Source: Mesorhizobium intechi (GTDB taxonomy: Bacteria > Pseudomonadota > Alphaproteobacteria > Rhizobiales > Rhizobiaceae). Taken from it: DNA of 43,863 bases. The notes under the pieces were generated by a model. That model did not search any database, had not been told where the DNA came from, and saw nothing but the letters and a program-made list of their open reading frames with translations. The translations under genes were made by a program, and so were the position numbers. The stretch is from assembly GCF_002879535.1 (NCBI RefSeq), contig NZ_PNOT02000322.1, positions 1 through 43,863 of the forward strand. Reading direction: 5' to 3'. This document shows positions 1 to 7,803 of this stretch, in pieces; the first letter of the stretch is position 1, and each line of letters starts with the position of its first letter.

Positions 1-12
1 GACCACGCCTGC

Positions 13-86
13 TGGGGAATAGGTTAACGGTAGACCCACGGACTCTGACTCCGTTAGTCCTGGTTCGAATCCAGGTTCCCCAGCCA
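13..86 (+). tRNA. tRNA-Gln (anticodon CTG)
   Basis: The acceptor arm TGGGGAA pairs with TTCCCCA, followed by discriminator G and an encoded CCA at 84-86. The anticodon stem-loop has loop CTCTGAC, so the anticodon is CTG, reading CAG (Gln). The T-arm contains GGTTCGAATCC. The U1-A72 pair is typical of bacterial tRNA-Gln. A T-rich stretch follows at about 89-100 and may help end transcription. Confidence 0.95.
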
Positions 87-234
87 CTCTTCTTTTTTAC
101 AATGAAAACAACTGGTTAGAGGTCGCCTGAAAATGGCTACCGGAACACCTGTTCGGTGCGTAGAGTGGGAACATCGACCAAAAGCGGGATGACAGCCTAT
201 TTCTCGTCAATTGCAGGCTGCGATTGCGGCACAA

Positions 235-522
235 TCACTTGAACAGGATTTGCGGCGCATAAGTCCCTTTAAGGATTTCGATATCATCGATCGAAAGTCC
301 AACGGACCTCCCGATTTCTCGAATGAGTTCGGCGACCAACGTCTCTCTTCGATCGATCATACGCGCGCGCGCAGCTTTATCTTCCGCCCGCCATTGAGGA
401 TCATTGGATAGATCCATCAAGCTCCGACGCCTTTTCATCACCTCTGCGTCGCGATTGAAGGGCACGGGTATCAAGTTCACTGCATTCACAAATTCCGTCG
501 ACAGCCCATGCCGACGCCACAA
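235..522 (-). CDS. DUF6680-like small protein, probably 5'-truncated
   Basis: The product of about 95 residues, from a TTG codon, has the pattern VNAVNLIPVPFNRDAEV and a C-terminus (DDIEILKGTYAP) resembling DUF6680-type membrane-anchored proteins. The frame stays open upstream to about 606. There it encodes a plausible hydrophobic N-terminus (LVVAVAITLWYQ) followed by RFDVFRSLALWRR, which is the usual start of this family, but no ATG, GTG or TTG lies in that part. Immediately upstream is the terminator hairpin of the preceding minus-strand gene. I read it as a remnant that lost its start, or a gene with a non-canonical start. Family assignment is by remembered motif only. Confidence 0.45.
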   Translation of the reverse strand: MWRRHGLSTEFVNAVNLIPVPFNRDAEVMKRRRSLMDLSNDPQWRAEDKAARARMIDRRETLVAELIREIGRSVGLSIDDIEILKGTYAPQILFK

Positions 523-608
523 TGCTAATGAGCGGAATACGTCGAAACGATTCTGATACCGCCGATCTCGGCTTTGATACCAAAGCGTAATCGCAACCGC
601 GACTACTA

Positions 609-644
609 GCTCAGAAAGGCCCGCCGCGCCTCCGCAGGCGGGCC
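609..644 (-). terminator. rho-independent terminator-like hairpin
   Basis: GGCCCGCC at 618-625 pairs perfectly with GGCGGGCC at 637-644 across an 11-nt loop. On the minus strand the stem is followed by TTTCT. It lies 26 bases past the stop of the minus-strand glycine-rich gene, so it most likely ends that transcript. Confidence 0.65.
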
Positions 645-670
645 AATGCGCCGAACTATGCGGGACGCGC

Positions 671-1045
671 CTAGTTGTCCGTCACCTTTGGCAGGGAAGA
701 TGAGTCATCGGGTCCGTCGATCTCGGTACCGGAACCTGCGCCAGTGCCGGAGTTCCCCGCTTTGTCATCACCCTGGTCGTCAGCAGATTCCGAGTCGCCA
801 TCATGGCCACTAGAGCTTCCGCTGCTGCTGTGGCTATTGCCGCCATCGTGCTCGCCACCGCCACCGCCGTTGCCGCCGTCGCCACCGCCGCTACCGCCAC
901 CGCCCTCGGATTCGGCGTGGGCAGCGGCCGGCACGAGCCTGGCAGCGCCATGAAGCGCCAATTGGTACGGTGCAATGGTGAGTATCAGCGCCGTCGATGC
1001 CCGCAGCGTAAGCCAGATGAGTCGGTTAAAGGGAAATTTGGTCAA
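671..1045 (-). CDS. Secreted Gly/Ser/Asp-rich low-complexity protein
   Basis: The predicted protein has 124 residues. I chose the TTG at 1045 because a strong Shine-Dalgarno AGGAGG sits 5 bases before it; the longer open frame upstream has none. A basic N-terminus, a hydrophobic stretch (LIWLTLRASTALILTIAPYQLAL) and an AAAHAES cleavage-like site suggest Sec export. The mature part is low complexity: runs of Gly, then Ser/Gly with His, then acidic Asp/Ser segments. No catalytic domain is visible. The high-GC repeats create long spurious open frames on both strands here. It follows a 36-residue signal-peptide-like ORF by 23 bases. Function is unknown; a matrix or metal-binding role would be a guess. 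Confidence 0.6.
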   Translation of the reverse strand: MTKFPFNRLIWLTLRASTALILTIAPYQLALHGAARLVPAAAHAESEGGGGSGGGDGGNGGGGGEHDGGNSHSSSGSSSGHDGDSESADDQGDDKAGNSGTGAGSGTEIDGPDDSSSLPKVTDN

Positions 1046-1068
1046 CTTATCCTCCTCGTAGGGTGCTG

Positions 1069-1179
1069 TTAGTGAACCAGTTCGGCCGAAGATGTCGCAG
1101 CCATGCAGCAGATGCCGGCAGCCAGAGCAGGTCCGGCGAACAAGCCCGCGAAGGCGGCTTGAATGAGCGTTCGATACAT
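1069..1179 (-). CDS. Tiny secreted or membrane peptide (36 aa)
   Basis: This short frame encodes MYRTLIQAAFAGLFAGPALA followed by AGICCMAATSSAELVH. It has a good ribosome-binding site (GGAG, 6 bases before the ATG) and looks like a signal peptide with an ALA-A cleavage site and a very short mature part containing a Cys pair. It lies 23 bases upstream of the glycine-rich secreted protein on the same strand, so the two are probably co-transcribed. It could be a leader peptide or a real small protein; there is no family evidence. Confidence 0.4.
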   Translation of the reverse strand: MYRTLIQAAFAGLFAGPALAAGICCMAATSSAELVH

Positions 1180-1732
1180 GAGGTCTCCATTCGGGTGGTT
1201 GAGGAAGTTGCAATGCGATCGGTATCTCGACCTGCAGGCCACAACGGCTTGCGACCGTCACTGGTACGGGATAGCGAATCCAACCTGACAACCGGCTGAC
1301 AGCCAATTTCGGGCGCCGCCGGCTAACCTTTGGCTATCCGGCAACGACTTTTCGACCACACGCGTGCTCATTTCAGAAGCCCGAGACAGGTTTGCATTAT
1401 TTCGGATTTGCACACGATCTCCTCGAAGGAGTTCGCCTAGGCGGCGCGATAGCCGCTGCCAAAGTATACAGGAACGGCTGGAGTTAAGCGGCGCATGAAA
1501 TATCTGCTTCCGCGCAACGACTATGCTCGCCTCTACGGCTGACCAAGGCGACAAGCTGCCGTCAGACCTTGAGCGCTTGTCGTGCGGACACCCGCTGTCA
1601 GGAGGCGCAGGTGCCGGATGGTCGATGCCTCTCAACCTATCAGGACCGGATCTAGCGCATCACCGGGGCATTGACGGCGCGTAGAAATGCGGATTTGATG
1701 ATACGTGGATACAAAAATACTTTTGAGGTTCC
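1180..1732. other. Intergenic stretch, no supported gene
   Basis: Open frames on the minus strand (for example 1258-1635) have no ribosome-binding site, no recognisable motif and an Arg/Ser/Pro-rich composition typical of anti-frame translation. The region should hold the promoter of the minus-strand small secreted proteins and that of the plus-strand GntR gene. I could not assign either with confidence. Confidence 0.4.
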
Positions 1733-2395
1733 ATGCCGGCGCACTTTCCAGATATGTCCGCCACTGCGGAGGAAGAGGCGTACAGGCACGTTCAACGGGC
1801 CCTTCGCCACGGCCGCTACAAACCGGGCGACAGGCTCATCCCCGAGGAGATTGCCGCCGAGATCGGCATGAGCCGCATGCCGGTGCGGGAAGCCTTTCGG
1901 CGCCTGGCCTCCGACGGGCTGGTGATCCTTCGTCCCAATCGGGGATGCGTGGTCGCGGGCCTGACTGTCGATGAGCTTTTCGAGATTTTCGAGATTCGCT
2001 CCGTTCTGGAGGGACTGGCCGTCAGGCTGGCGATGCCGCGGATCGACGAGGAGGCGTTCGAGGAGCTCGATCGCCTCCTCGTGCGCATGGAGCGCGCAGG
2101 CCAAAGCGGCAGCAGCGACTGGGTGGTCCGCCACCAGGAATTCCATGGCCGCATCTGTGCATTGAGCCAGAGGCCCAAGCTCATCCACCAGATATCGGCG
2201 CTGCATGTGGTCATAGAGCCTTACATGCGCATCTGGTTCGACGATTGTGACAAGCCGCATTCTGCGCGCGAGGAGCATGCCGCCGTCATCGCAGCCTTGC
2301 GCTCGGGCGACGAACATCTCGCGGAAAAAGTGATGCAGGAACATATTCTCAGCACAGCACCGATGCTGGCCGAGTTCGTGAGTCCGACCCGGTGA
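1733..2395 (+). CDS. GntR-family regulator (FadR/FCD subfamily)
   Basis: The protein has 220 residues. An N-terminal winged helix-turn-helix is visible at roughly residues 15-80 (GDRLIPEEIAAEIGMSRMPVREAF, then LASDGLVILRPNRGCVV). It is followed by an FCD effector-binding all-helical domain with the usual FEIRSVLEGLAVRLA segment and conserved His residues (RHQEFHGRI, EEHAAVIAAL) that normally bind a metal-carboxylate ligand. The ATG at 1733 has GAGG 4 bases upstream; an internal ATG at 1754 is an alternative. It stands directly upstream of an amino-acid importer and gamma-glutamyltransferase on the same strand, so it is the likely local regulator, possibly sensing an amino or organic acid. Confidence 0.88.
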   Translation: MPAHFPDMSATAEEEAYRHVQRALRHGRYKPGDRLIPEEIAAEIGMSRMPVREAFRRLASDGLVILRPNRGCVVAGLTVDELFEIFEIRSVLEGLAVRLAMPRIDEEAFEELDRLLVRMERAGQSGSSDWVVRHQEFHGRICALSQRPKLIHQISALHVVIEPYMRIWFDDCDKPHSAREEHAAVIAALRSGDEHLAEKVMQEHILSTAPMLAEFVSPTR

Positions 2396-2486
2396 CGGAC
2401 GCCGGCCGGGCAGGAATGGCCTCGAACCGGCAATGCGGCCGGGCGCAGGAACAGTTCAATCAGCCTATCAAAAAAAGGGGAACCAG

Positions 2487-3338
2487 ATGAAAGTCAGTCG
2501 TTTGGCCGCGGTTGCGGCAGCACTCAGCATGTTCGGCTTCATGCACACCGCCCTGGCCGAGGACGCACCCAAGTCCATTACCATCGCAACGGAGGGCGCC
2601 TACGCTCCTTGGAACTTCACCAATGCCGACGGCAAGCTCGATGGATTGGAGATCGAACTCGCCAACAATCTTTGCGAGCGGATGAAGGTCAAATGCACCA
2701 TCATCGCTCAGGATTGGGACGGACTTATTCCTTCGCTGAAGGTCGGCAAGTTCGATGTGATCATGGCCAGCATGTTCATCACGCCCAAACGCCTCGAGAC
2801 CATCGACTTCACCCAGCCTTATGCAATCGACCCGGGCGGTTTCGCAGCCGCCAAGGATAGCGACCTGGGGAAGCTCGGCGCTTCGGCCGAGAAATTCAAA
2901 CTCGACGATGAAGCTGCTACCAAGGCCGCCATCGAGAAGCTGAAGCCCCTGCTGAAGGGCAAGGTGGTCGGCGTCCAGGCGGCGACGGCGATGCTCGAAT
3001 TCGTCAAGAAGTACTTCGGGGACACGGTGGAGATCCGCGAGTACAAGACGACCGAGCAGCACGATCTCGATCTGGCCGCGGGCCGCATCGACGCGATCTT
3101 CGCTCAGAAGACGGCTCTCGCCGCGACGCTCGCAAAACCCGAATTCGCGGGCTTCACGGTAGCGGGGCCGGGCTTTGTCGGCGGCCTGTTCGGCGCCGGA
3201 ACCGGTGCGGGCCTGAGGAAGGAAGACACCAAGCTCAAGCAGATGCTTAACGATGCCATCAGCGCCGCGATCGCCGACGGTACCATCAAGAGCATCTCGG
3301 AAAAATGGGTGAAAACGGACGTGACGCCGGTCAAGTAG
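2487..3338 (+). CDS. Polar amino-acid ABC transporter substrate-binding protein
   Basis: This 283-residue periplasmic protein belongs to the HisJ/ArtJ/octopine-binding family (SBP_bac_3). A Sec signal peptide is clear (MKVSRLAAVAAALSMFGF, cleavage after HTALA). The mature start SITIATEGAYAPWNFTNADGK is the classic lobe-I beginning. KFDVIMASMFITPKRLETIDFTQPY carries the usual ligand-contact segment. The start is set by AGGGG 7 bases before the ATG; the frame extends upstream to 2433 without a ribosome-binding site. Two permease genes follow, but no ATPase gene is present. The substrate is likely a basic or gamma-glutamyl-derived amino acid, inferred only from the neighbouring gamma-glutamyltransferase. 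Confidence 0.93.
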   Translation: MKVSRLAAVAAALSMFGFMHTALAEDAPKSITIATEGAYAPWNFTNADGKLDGLEIELANNLCERMKVKCTIIAQDWDGLIPSLKVGKFDVIMASMFITPKRLETIDFTQPYAIDPGGFAAAKDSDLGKLGASAEKFKLDDEAATKAAIEKLKPLLKGKVVGVQAATAMLEFVKKYFGDTVEIREYKTTEQHDLDLAAGRIDAIFAQKTALAATLAKPEFAGFTVAGPGFVGGLFGAGTGAGLRKEDTKLKQMLNDAISAAIADGTIKSISEKWVKTDVTPVK

Positions 3339-3355
3339 CCAGCTGGGGATTTGTT

Positions 3356-3383
3356 CGGCCGGTCGGTGTCGACCGATCGGCCG
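3356..3383 (+). other. Intercistronic hairpin after binding-protein gene
   Basis: CGGCCGGTCGGT at 3356-3367 pairs with ACCGATCGGCCG at 3372-3383, giving 12 bp with one G-U pair around a GTCG loop. It lies between the binding-protein stop and the first permease. Strong hairpins in this position commonly protect the upstream message and keep the binding protein in excess over the membrane components. No T-run follows, so it is probably not a complete terminator. Confidence 0.55.
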
Positions 3384-3410
3384 GATGCCTTCTGATCGAT
3401 CAGGTTTCAC

Positions 3411-4124
3411 ATGACCGATGCACTCCATATCCTGTCCCTCGGCAAGGGCGGCTGGGGCGGCGCGCTGCTCTTGGCGGCAGGCGTGACGTTTGCGCTGTCC
3501 GTCCTCGGCTTCCTATTCGGAGCCCTCTTCGGCGCAGTGGCGGCGGGTGGCCGGCTTTCGCCGAGAGCCTTACCGTCATGGGCCGCCAAGGGCTATGGTA
3601 CGGTGTTCAGGGGCGTGCCCGATCTGTTGACTATCTACCTGCTTTACTATGGCGGCAGCATAGCCTTGACCGAGATCGGAAAAGTCTTCGGCAGCGCCGG
3701 CTTCGTCGGCCTGCCGACATTTGCAACGGGCGTCCTGGCAATCGGGATCATTTCAGGCGCCTACCAAGCCGAGGTCTATCGCGGAGCGTATCTCGCCGTC
3801 GACCCCGGCCAGTTCGAGGCTTGCAAGGCTCTGGGCCTATCCCGCTTCCAATCGCTGCGTCTCGTCATCATACCACAACTGATGCGGCACGCACTGCCGG
3901 GCCTCGGAAACGTCTGGCAGCTCGTGCTCAAGGATTCAGCCTTGATCTCCGTGATCGGTCTCGTGGAATTGATGCGGCAATCCCAGATCGGCGCAGGCTC
4001 GATGAGGGAGCCATTCGTCTTCTACCTAGCCGCCGCGGCGCTGTATTTCCTCATCGCCGCCGTGACCGGATCGGTCTTCCGCTACGGCGAGGCACGGGCG
4101 TGGCGTGGCATGGCCCACGCATGA
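3411..4124 (+). CDS. Amino-acid ABC transporter permease (HisQ-like)
   Basis: A 237-residue inner-membrane protein with about five hydrophobic helices. The family signature for coupling to the ATPase is visible as EACKALGLSRFQSLRLVIIPQ, matching the EAA loop of polar amino-acid permeases. RGVPDLLTIYLLYYGG is the usual early conserved segment (RGTPLLVQL-type). It overlaps the next permease gene in the ATGA arrangement, so the two are translationally coupled. It should form a heterodimer with that protein. Confidence 0.92.
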   Translation: MTDALHILSLGKGGWGGALLLAAGVTFALSVLGFLFGALFGAVAAGGRLSPRALPSWAAKGYGTVFRGVPDLLTIYLLYYGGSIALTEIGKVFGSAGFVGLPTFATGVLAIGIISGAYQAEVYRGAYLAVDPGQFEACKALGLSRFQSLRLVIIPQLMRHALPGLGNVWQLVLKDSALISVIGLVELMRQSQIGAGSMREPFVFYLAAAALYFLIAAVTGSVFRYGEARAWRGMAHA

Positions 4125-4813
4125 TCGACCTCGGCTTCTTTGTAGAGATCATCCCTACCCTTCTCTCCGGCTTGCCGTTGACCTTGCAACTTGCGGGGTT
4201 GTCGATCGCGATAGGCTTTGCCTTGGCCCTGTTGCTCGCATTGGCACAGCAGGGAAACCATCGAGTGCTGGTCTGGCCCATACGCTCCTTCGTCGCCGTC
4301 TTTCGCGGCACGCCATTGCTCGTCCAGATATTCCTCATCTATTACGGCCTCGGCCAGTTCCGCCCCACGCTTCAGGCAGTTGGGCTGTGGTGGCTGTTTC
4401 GCGAGCCCTATTGGTGCGCCATCATAGCACTCAGTCTCAATACCGCGGCCTATGGCAGCGAAATCCTGCGCGGTGCGATACAGGGCGTGTCGCGCGGCCT
4501 TGTCGAGGCCGCTTCCGCCTTGGGCATGACACGGCTCCAGACCCTGCGCCTGGTGGTTCTGCCTTTGGCGCTACGCCAAGCCATTCCGAGCTACAGCAAC
4601 GAGATCATCCTCATGGTGAAGGGTACGTCGCTGGCATCGATCGTCACCCTGATGGAAGTGACGGGCATCGCCCAGGGGCTGATTTCTCAAACCTATCGCG
4701 CCGTGGAAGTTTTCGTGGCGGCAGGCGCGATCTATCTCACCATCAATTTCACGATCATCTCGGCACTGAGCGCGCTGGAAGCCTGGCTCACACCGTACCG
4801 GGCGCGAGCCTGA
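4121..4813 (+). CDS. Amino-acid ABC transporter permease (HisM-like)
   Basis: A 230-residue inner-membrane permease. Conserved segments are FRGTPLLVQIFLIYYGLGQF and the EAA loop EAASALGMTRLQTLRLVVLPLALRQAIPSYSNE. The start ATG overlaps the stop of the first permease by four bases, which fixes the start; a much longer open frame through the upstream gene is spurious. It is the second half of the membrane channel. The gamma-glutamyltransferase gene begins 38 bases downstream in the same orientation, and no ABC ATPase gene follows. Confidence 0.92.
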   Translation: MIDLGFFVEIIPTLLSGLPLTLQLAGLSIAIGFALALLLALAQQGNHRVLVWPIRSFVAVFRGTPLLVQIFLIYYGLGQFRPTLQAVGLWWLFREPYWCAIIALSLNTAAYGSEILRGAIQGVSRGLVEAASALGMTRLQTLRLVVLPLALRQAIPSYSNEIILMVKGTSLASIVTLMEVTGIAQGLISQTYRAVEVFVAAGAIYLTINFTIISALSALEAWLTPYRARA

Positions 4814-4851
4814 AACCCTTCATTGCGGCAATGACGAGGAGAATTAACGGA

Positions 4852-6444
4852 ATGCGCAATTTCGAGAAGCCGACCCGGTCCGTTGCCGTGTCGCGACACG
4901 CGATGGCGGCGACTTCGCATCCCTCGGCCACCCTCACCGCCCTGCAGATCATGGAACTGGGCGGCAATGCCATGGATGCGGCGATTGCGGCCTGCGCGGT
5001 GCAGTGCGTCGTCGAACCGGGTTCGACAGGGATCGGCGGCGACTGTTTTGCGCTCTACGCGGCCAACGGCTCCGACACGATCATCGCCTATAATGGGTCG
5101 GGCCGCACTCCGTCGGCCCTCACTGCCGATTGGTTCAACGAGCGAGGTCTGACGGAGGTGCCACGCCAGTCGCCCTCGGCAGTAACGGTCCCTGGGGCGA
5201 TCGACGCGTGGACACGCCTCCATGCCGATCACGGCAAGATCCCGTTTGCCGACGTGCTTGCGCCCGCGATCCGCTTTGCCGAGGAGGGCTATGCGGTCAC
5301 TCCCCGCGTTCACCGCGACTGGTTCCTCCAAGAAGAACTGCTTGCGGCCGACGCCACGGCCGCGCGCATATTCCTCCCGGAAGGACGAGCGCCGAGGATC
5401 GGAGAGGTTCACCGCCAGCCGGAACTGGCGCTTACGCTGAGACGTATCGCTGCCGAGGGGCGTTGCGCATTCTACGAGGGGCCGGTCGCCGAGGACATGG
5501 TCTCATATCTAAATTCGCTCGACGGGCTTCACACTTTGGAAGATTTCTCGAATGCGCGCGGCGAGTATGTGACTCCGGTGACCACCGATTTTCGCGGCTA
5601 TACGATCCATGAATGCCCCCCGAACGGCCAGGGTATCATCGCACTCTTGATCCTTAACATCTTAAGCCGCTTCGAAGCCAAGGGCGACCCGCAGGCGCCC
5701 GACCGGTTGCATGTCGAGATCGAAGCAACGCGTCTTGCCTATGCCGCCCGCGACGCCTGGATCGCCGATCCAGCCAAGGCTGACGTGCCGGTCGACCACC
5801 TGCTGTCCGACGAACTGGCCGACAGACTTGCGGGAATGATCGATCTGAGACGGGCGTTGACCGACCTGCCGCCCTTCGAAATGCCGCTGCATCGCGATAC
5901 CGTCTATATTTCAGTGGTTGACGGAAATCGGAACTCGGTAAGCTTCATCAACTCCATCTTCGACAGTTTCGGCACCGGCCTCGTCTCACCTCGCTCGGGC
6001 GTCATCCTGCACAATCGCGGTCAAAGCTTCTCGCTCAAGCCGGGCCATCCGAACCGGATCGGACCATCGAAGCGGCCGCTTCACACAATCATCCCCGGCA
6101 TGGTGACGCGCAACGGTAGGGTAGAAATGTCGTTCGGCGTCATGGGCGGCTACTATCAGGCGCTCGGGCATGCCCATTTCATCTCCAAGGTTCTGGACTA
6201 CGGAATGGACGTCCAGGAAGCGATCGATCTCCCGCGTTTGATGCCGACCTCCGACGGAACGAGGGTAGAGGCAGAGCACACGATTGACGGCTCGACCAAA
6301 GCACAGCTCGAACACCGAGGCTTTACCTTCTCTCCTGCGGATGAGCCGATCGGCGGTGCCCAAGCGATCCGCATCGACTGGCAGAACGGTACTTTGACTG
6401 GGGCGTCGGAGCCAAGGAAGGACGGGATTGCTCTTGGGATCTAG
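4852..6444 (+). CDS. ggt: Gamma-glutamyltransferase family protein
   Basis: The 530-residue protein is an Ntn-hydrolase of the gamma-glutamyltranspeptidase family. The N-terminal part has GGNAMDAAIAACAVQCVVEPGSTGIGGDCFALY. The small-subunit start is at DTVYISVVDGNRNSVSFINSIFDSFGTG, where Thr350 is the expected autoprocessing nucleophile. The C-terminal motif GVMGGYYQALGHAHFISK is also typical. No signal peptide is evident, so it may be cytoplasmic, as in many rhizobial paralogues. The ATG at 4852 is preceded by GAGGAG at a somewhat long distance of 11 bases; the ATG at 4831 is less likely. Its position after an amino-acid importer suggests uptake and then hydrolysis of a gamma-glutamyl compound, which is an inference. 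Confidence 0.9.
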   Translation: MRNFEKPTRSVAVSRHAMAATSHPSATLTALQIMELGGNAMDAAIAACAVQCVVEPGSTGIGGDCFALYAANGSDTIIAYNGSGRTPSALTADWFNERGLTEVPRQSPSAVTVPGAIDAWTRLHADHGKIPFADVLAPAIRFAEEGYAVTPRVHRDWFLQEELLAADATAARIFLPEGRAPRIGEVHRQPELALTLRRIAAEGRCAFYEGPVAEDMVSYLNSLDGLHTLEDFSNARGEYVTPVTTDFRGYTIHECPPNGQGIIALLILNILSRFEAKGDPQAPDRLHVEIEATRLAYAARDAWIADPAKADVPVDHLLSDELADRLAGMIDLRRALTDLPPFEMPLHRDTVYISVVDGNRNSVSFINSIFDSFGTGLVSPRSGVILHNRGQSFSLKPGHPNRIGPSKRPLHTIIPGMVTRNGRVEMSFGVMGGYYQALGHAHFISKVLDYGMDVQEAIDLPRLMPTSDGTRVEAEHTIDGSTKAQLEHRGFTFSPADEPIGGAQAIRIDWQNGTLTGASEPRKDGIALGI

Positions 6445-6894
6445 ATGCCAAGCCATTCAGTATTCGTGTCGCGAGTGGAACGCCGCCTGTAAATCGCTCC
6501 ACACTTCGAGGCTTCGTAAGCAAACGAGGAAACAGAATTTGAGCACTCTGCTTCAGTGAGATAAATTACGTCGGCTAGGCAACTCGATCTCGCCAGAATT
6601 CGCCGTCCCGTGCCTTCGTTTGAACCAGAGCTTACCAGTATCCCACATTGACGCTTGGGTTAGGCGCCAAGACAATCCTCTAGTTCTCCGACGCCTTCGG
6701 CCAGTGCCAGCTTGCCATACGGCTGATTCCTGCATCCTGATAGCGGCATCGATCTTAGCTTGGCCGGGTGAGACACAGCTCCAAGCGCCCCGGCAACCAA
6801 GCATACCCATACGCGTTTTATCTCAGAATGCGACTGGCCGAACAACGTCGCTTTGGCGGCATAGCCGCCAAACGCTGGCGATGAAGTAGCAGCT
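6445..6894. other. Intergenic stretch, no supported gene
   Basis: The stretch lies between the convergent gamma-glutamyltransferase and SnoaL genes. Minus-strand frames here (for example 6660-6845, with a hydrophobic IKRVWVCLVAGALGAV start) have no ribosome-binding site and no recognisable family. The composition is slightly more AT-rich than the flanks. It may be a decayed small secreted gene, but I cannot support one. Confidence 0.35.
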
Positions 6895-7386
6895 TCAGTA
6901 CATCGACCGCTTGTTCACGGCGTCGGCCGGAACCGCCTGGATGACATCCCAGTGCTCGGCAATCTTGCCATTCTCGACACGAAACATGTCGACGATTGCG
7001 GTTTCCGGCGTGGCGTCCGTTTTCGGCTGCACGACCTCCGTCATGACAAGATCGCCCTCGGCGATGACACGCTTGAATTCGACCTTCTGCTTCGGCCAAT
7101 GGGTAATGCCCATTTTCTCCAGCAACTGGCGTACCGAGTCGCGTCCGTCGGTCATCGTCGGATTGTGCTGGATGTAATTCGCGGTCCAATAGCGGTCGAG
7201 CGCCGTCAGGTCATGGTCGCCGAACAACTCCTGATAGGCCTTGAGGACCAGCGCCTTGTTGGCCTGGGTGAGGTCGTGTTGTTTCAGGATTGCCTTCTTG
7301 TCCAGCTTCGAGCCATCAGCGGCTGCACTCGACGCCGCGAGCGCGGACGCGATAAAGGCCACGGTGATCGTCTTCATCTTCATCAT
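6895..7386 (-). CDS. Secreted SnoaL-like (NTF2 fold) protein
   Basis: A 163-residue protein whose start MMKMKTITVAFIASALAASSAAADG looks like a Sec signal peptide. The rest is an NTF2-like alpha+beta barrel of the SnoaL-like group: LTALDRYWTANYIQHNPTMTDGRDSVRQLL, then VIAEGDLVMTEVVQPK and IVDMFRVENGKIAEHWDVIQAVP, the last being a hallmark of this family. AAGGAGATT precedes the ATG. It is the last gene of the four-gene minus-strand operon, 26 bases after another SnoaL-like gene. The enzymatic role is unknown; members include polyketide cyclases and aldol-type enzymes, but many are uncharacterised. Confidence 0.85.
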   Translation of the reverse strand: MMKMKTITVAFIASALAASSAAADGSKLDKKAILKQHDLTQANKALVLKAYQELFGDHDLTALDRYWTANYIQHNPTMTDGRDSVRQLLEKMGITHWPKQKVEFKRVIAEGDLVMTEVVQPKTDATPETAIVDMFRVENGKIAEHWDVIQAVPADAVNKRSMY

Positions 7387-7412
7387 AATCTCCTTCTCGG
7401 TTTTCTCGGTCG

Positions 7413-7802
7413 TCAGGAAAGGGCCTTCGCCACCATGACGGTGTCGACATACTGGGTCATACGCCGGATCTTGCTGTCCCGGACCTCGTAGAGATGAGCG
7501 AAGGCAGCCCGCATCGACTTGCCGGTTGCCTTGTAGGTGCCGGAGTAGACGCCAAAGGCGGCAACGCGGTCACCATCGGCGAGGTAGGTGTGAACTTCGG
7601 CGCGGTAGTCGATCCACTCGCTGCCAAGCCGCGCGAATACGCCCGCCAACAAAGCATCGACGCCGACATAGGTGCCGGCGTAGGGAAAACCTTCCGCCTC
7701 CGTCCACTCTACATCCGGATGAAGAACGGCCATGAGATTTCGGCCGTTCTGCTCGGATGAGCCTTCGTATGTCGCACGTATCAGGTCGAGATTGCTGGTC
7801 AT
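7413..7802 (-). CDS. SnoaL-like / ketosteroid-isomerase-fold protein
   Basis: This 129-residue cytosolic NTF2-fold protein begins NLDLIRATYEGSSEQNGRNLMAVLHPDVEWTEAEGFPYAGTYVG, the usual start of ketosteroid-isomerase-like proteins (COG3631 type). It continues with DGDRVAAFGVYSGTYKATGKSMRAAFAHLYEVRDSKIRRMTQYVDT. It starts one base after the stop of the metallo-beta-lactamase-fold gene, so it is co-translated with it. Substrate is unknown. Confidence 0.85.
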   Translation of the reverse strand: MTSNLDLIRATYEGSSEQNGRNLMAVLHPDVEWTEAEGFPYAGTYVGVDALLAGVFARLGSEWIDYRAEVHTYLADGDRVAAFGVYSGTYKATGKSMRAAFAHLYEVRDSKIRRMTQYVDTVMVAKALS

Positions 7803-7803
7803 G

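Noticed and set aside
377..406. Minus-strand TGATCC-N18-TAAAGC inside the DUF6680-like frame
   Set aside because: It matches the RpoE promoter build, but it lies within coding sequence with no suitable gene downstream, so it is probably chance.
840..910. Short GCC-rich repeats resembling a microsatellite array
   Set aside because: They are the codons of the glycine-rich segment of the secreted protein, not an independent repeat or CRISPR.
3305..4120. Long plus-strand open frame running from the binding-protein end into the second permease
   Set aside because: It is an Arg/Ser-rich anti-frame of the first permease; the real second permease starts at 4121 in the ATGA overlap.
4105..4851. Upstream half of a 779-codon frame ending in gamma-glutamyltransferase
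   Set aside because: Out-of-frame reading through the second permease; the enzyme starts at 4852.
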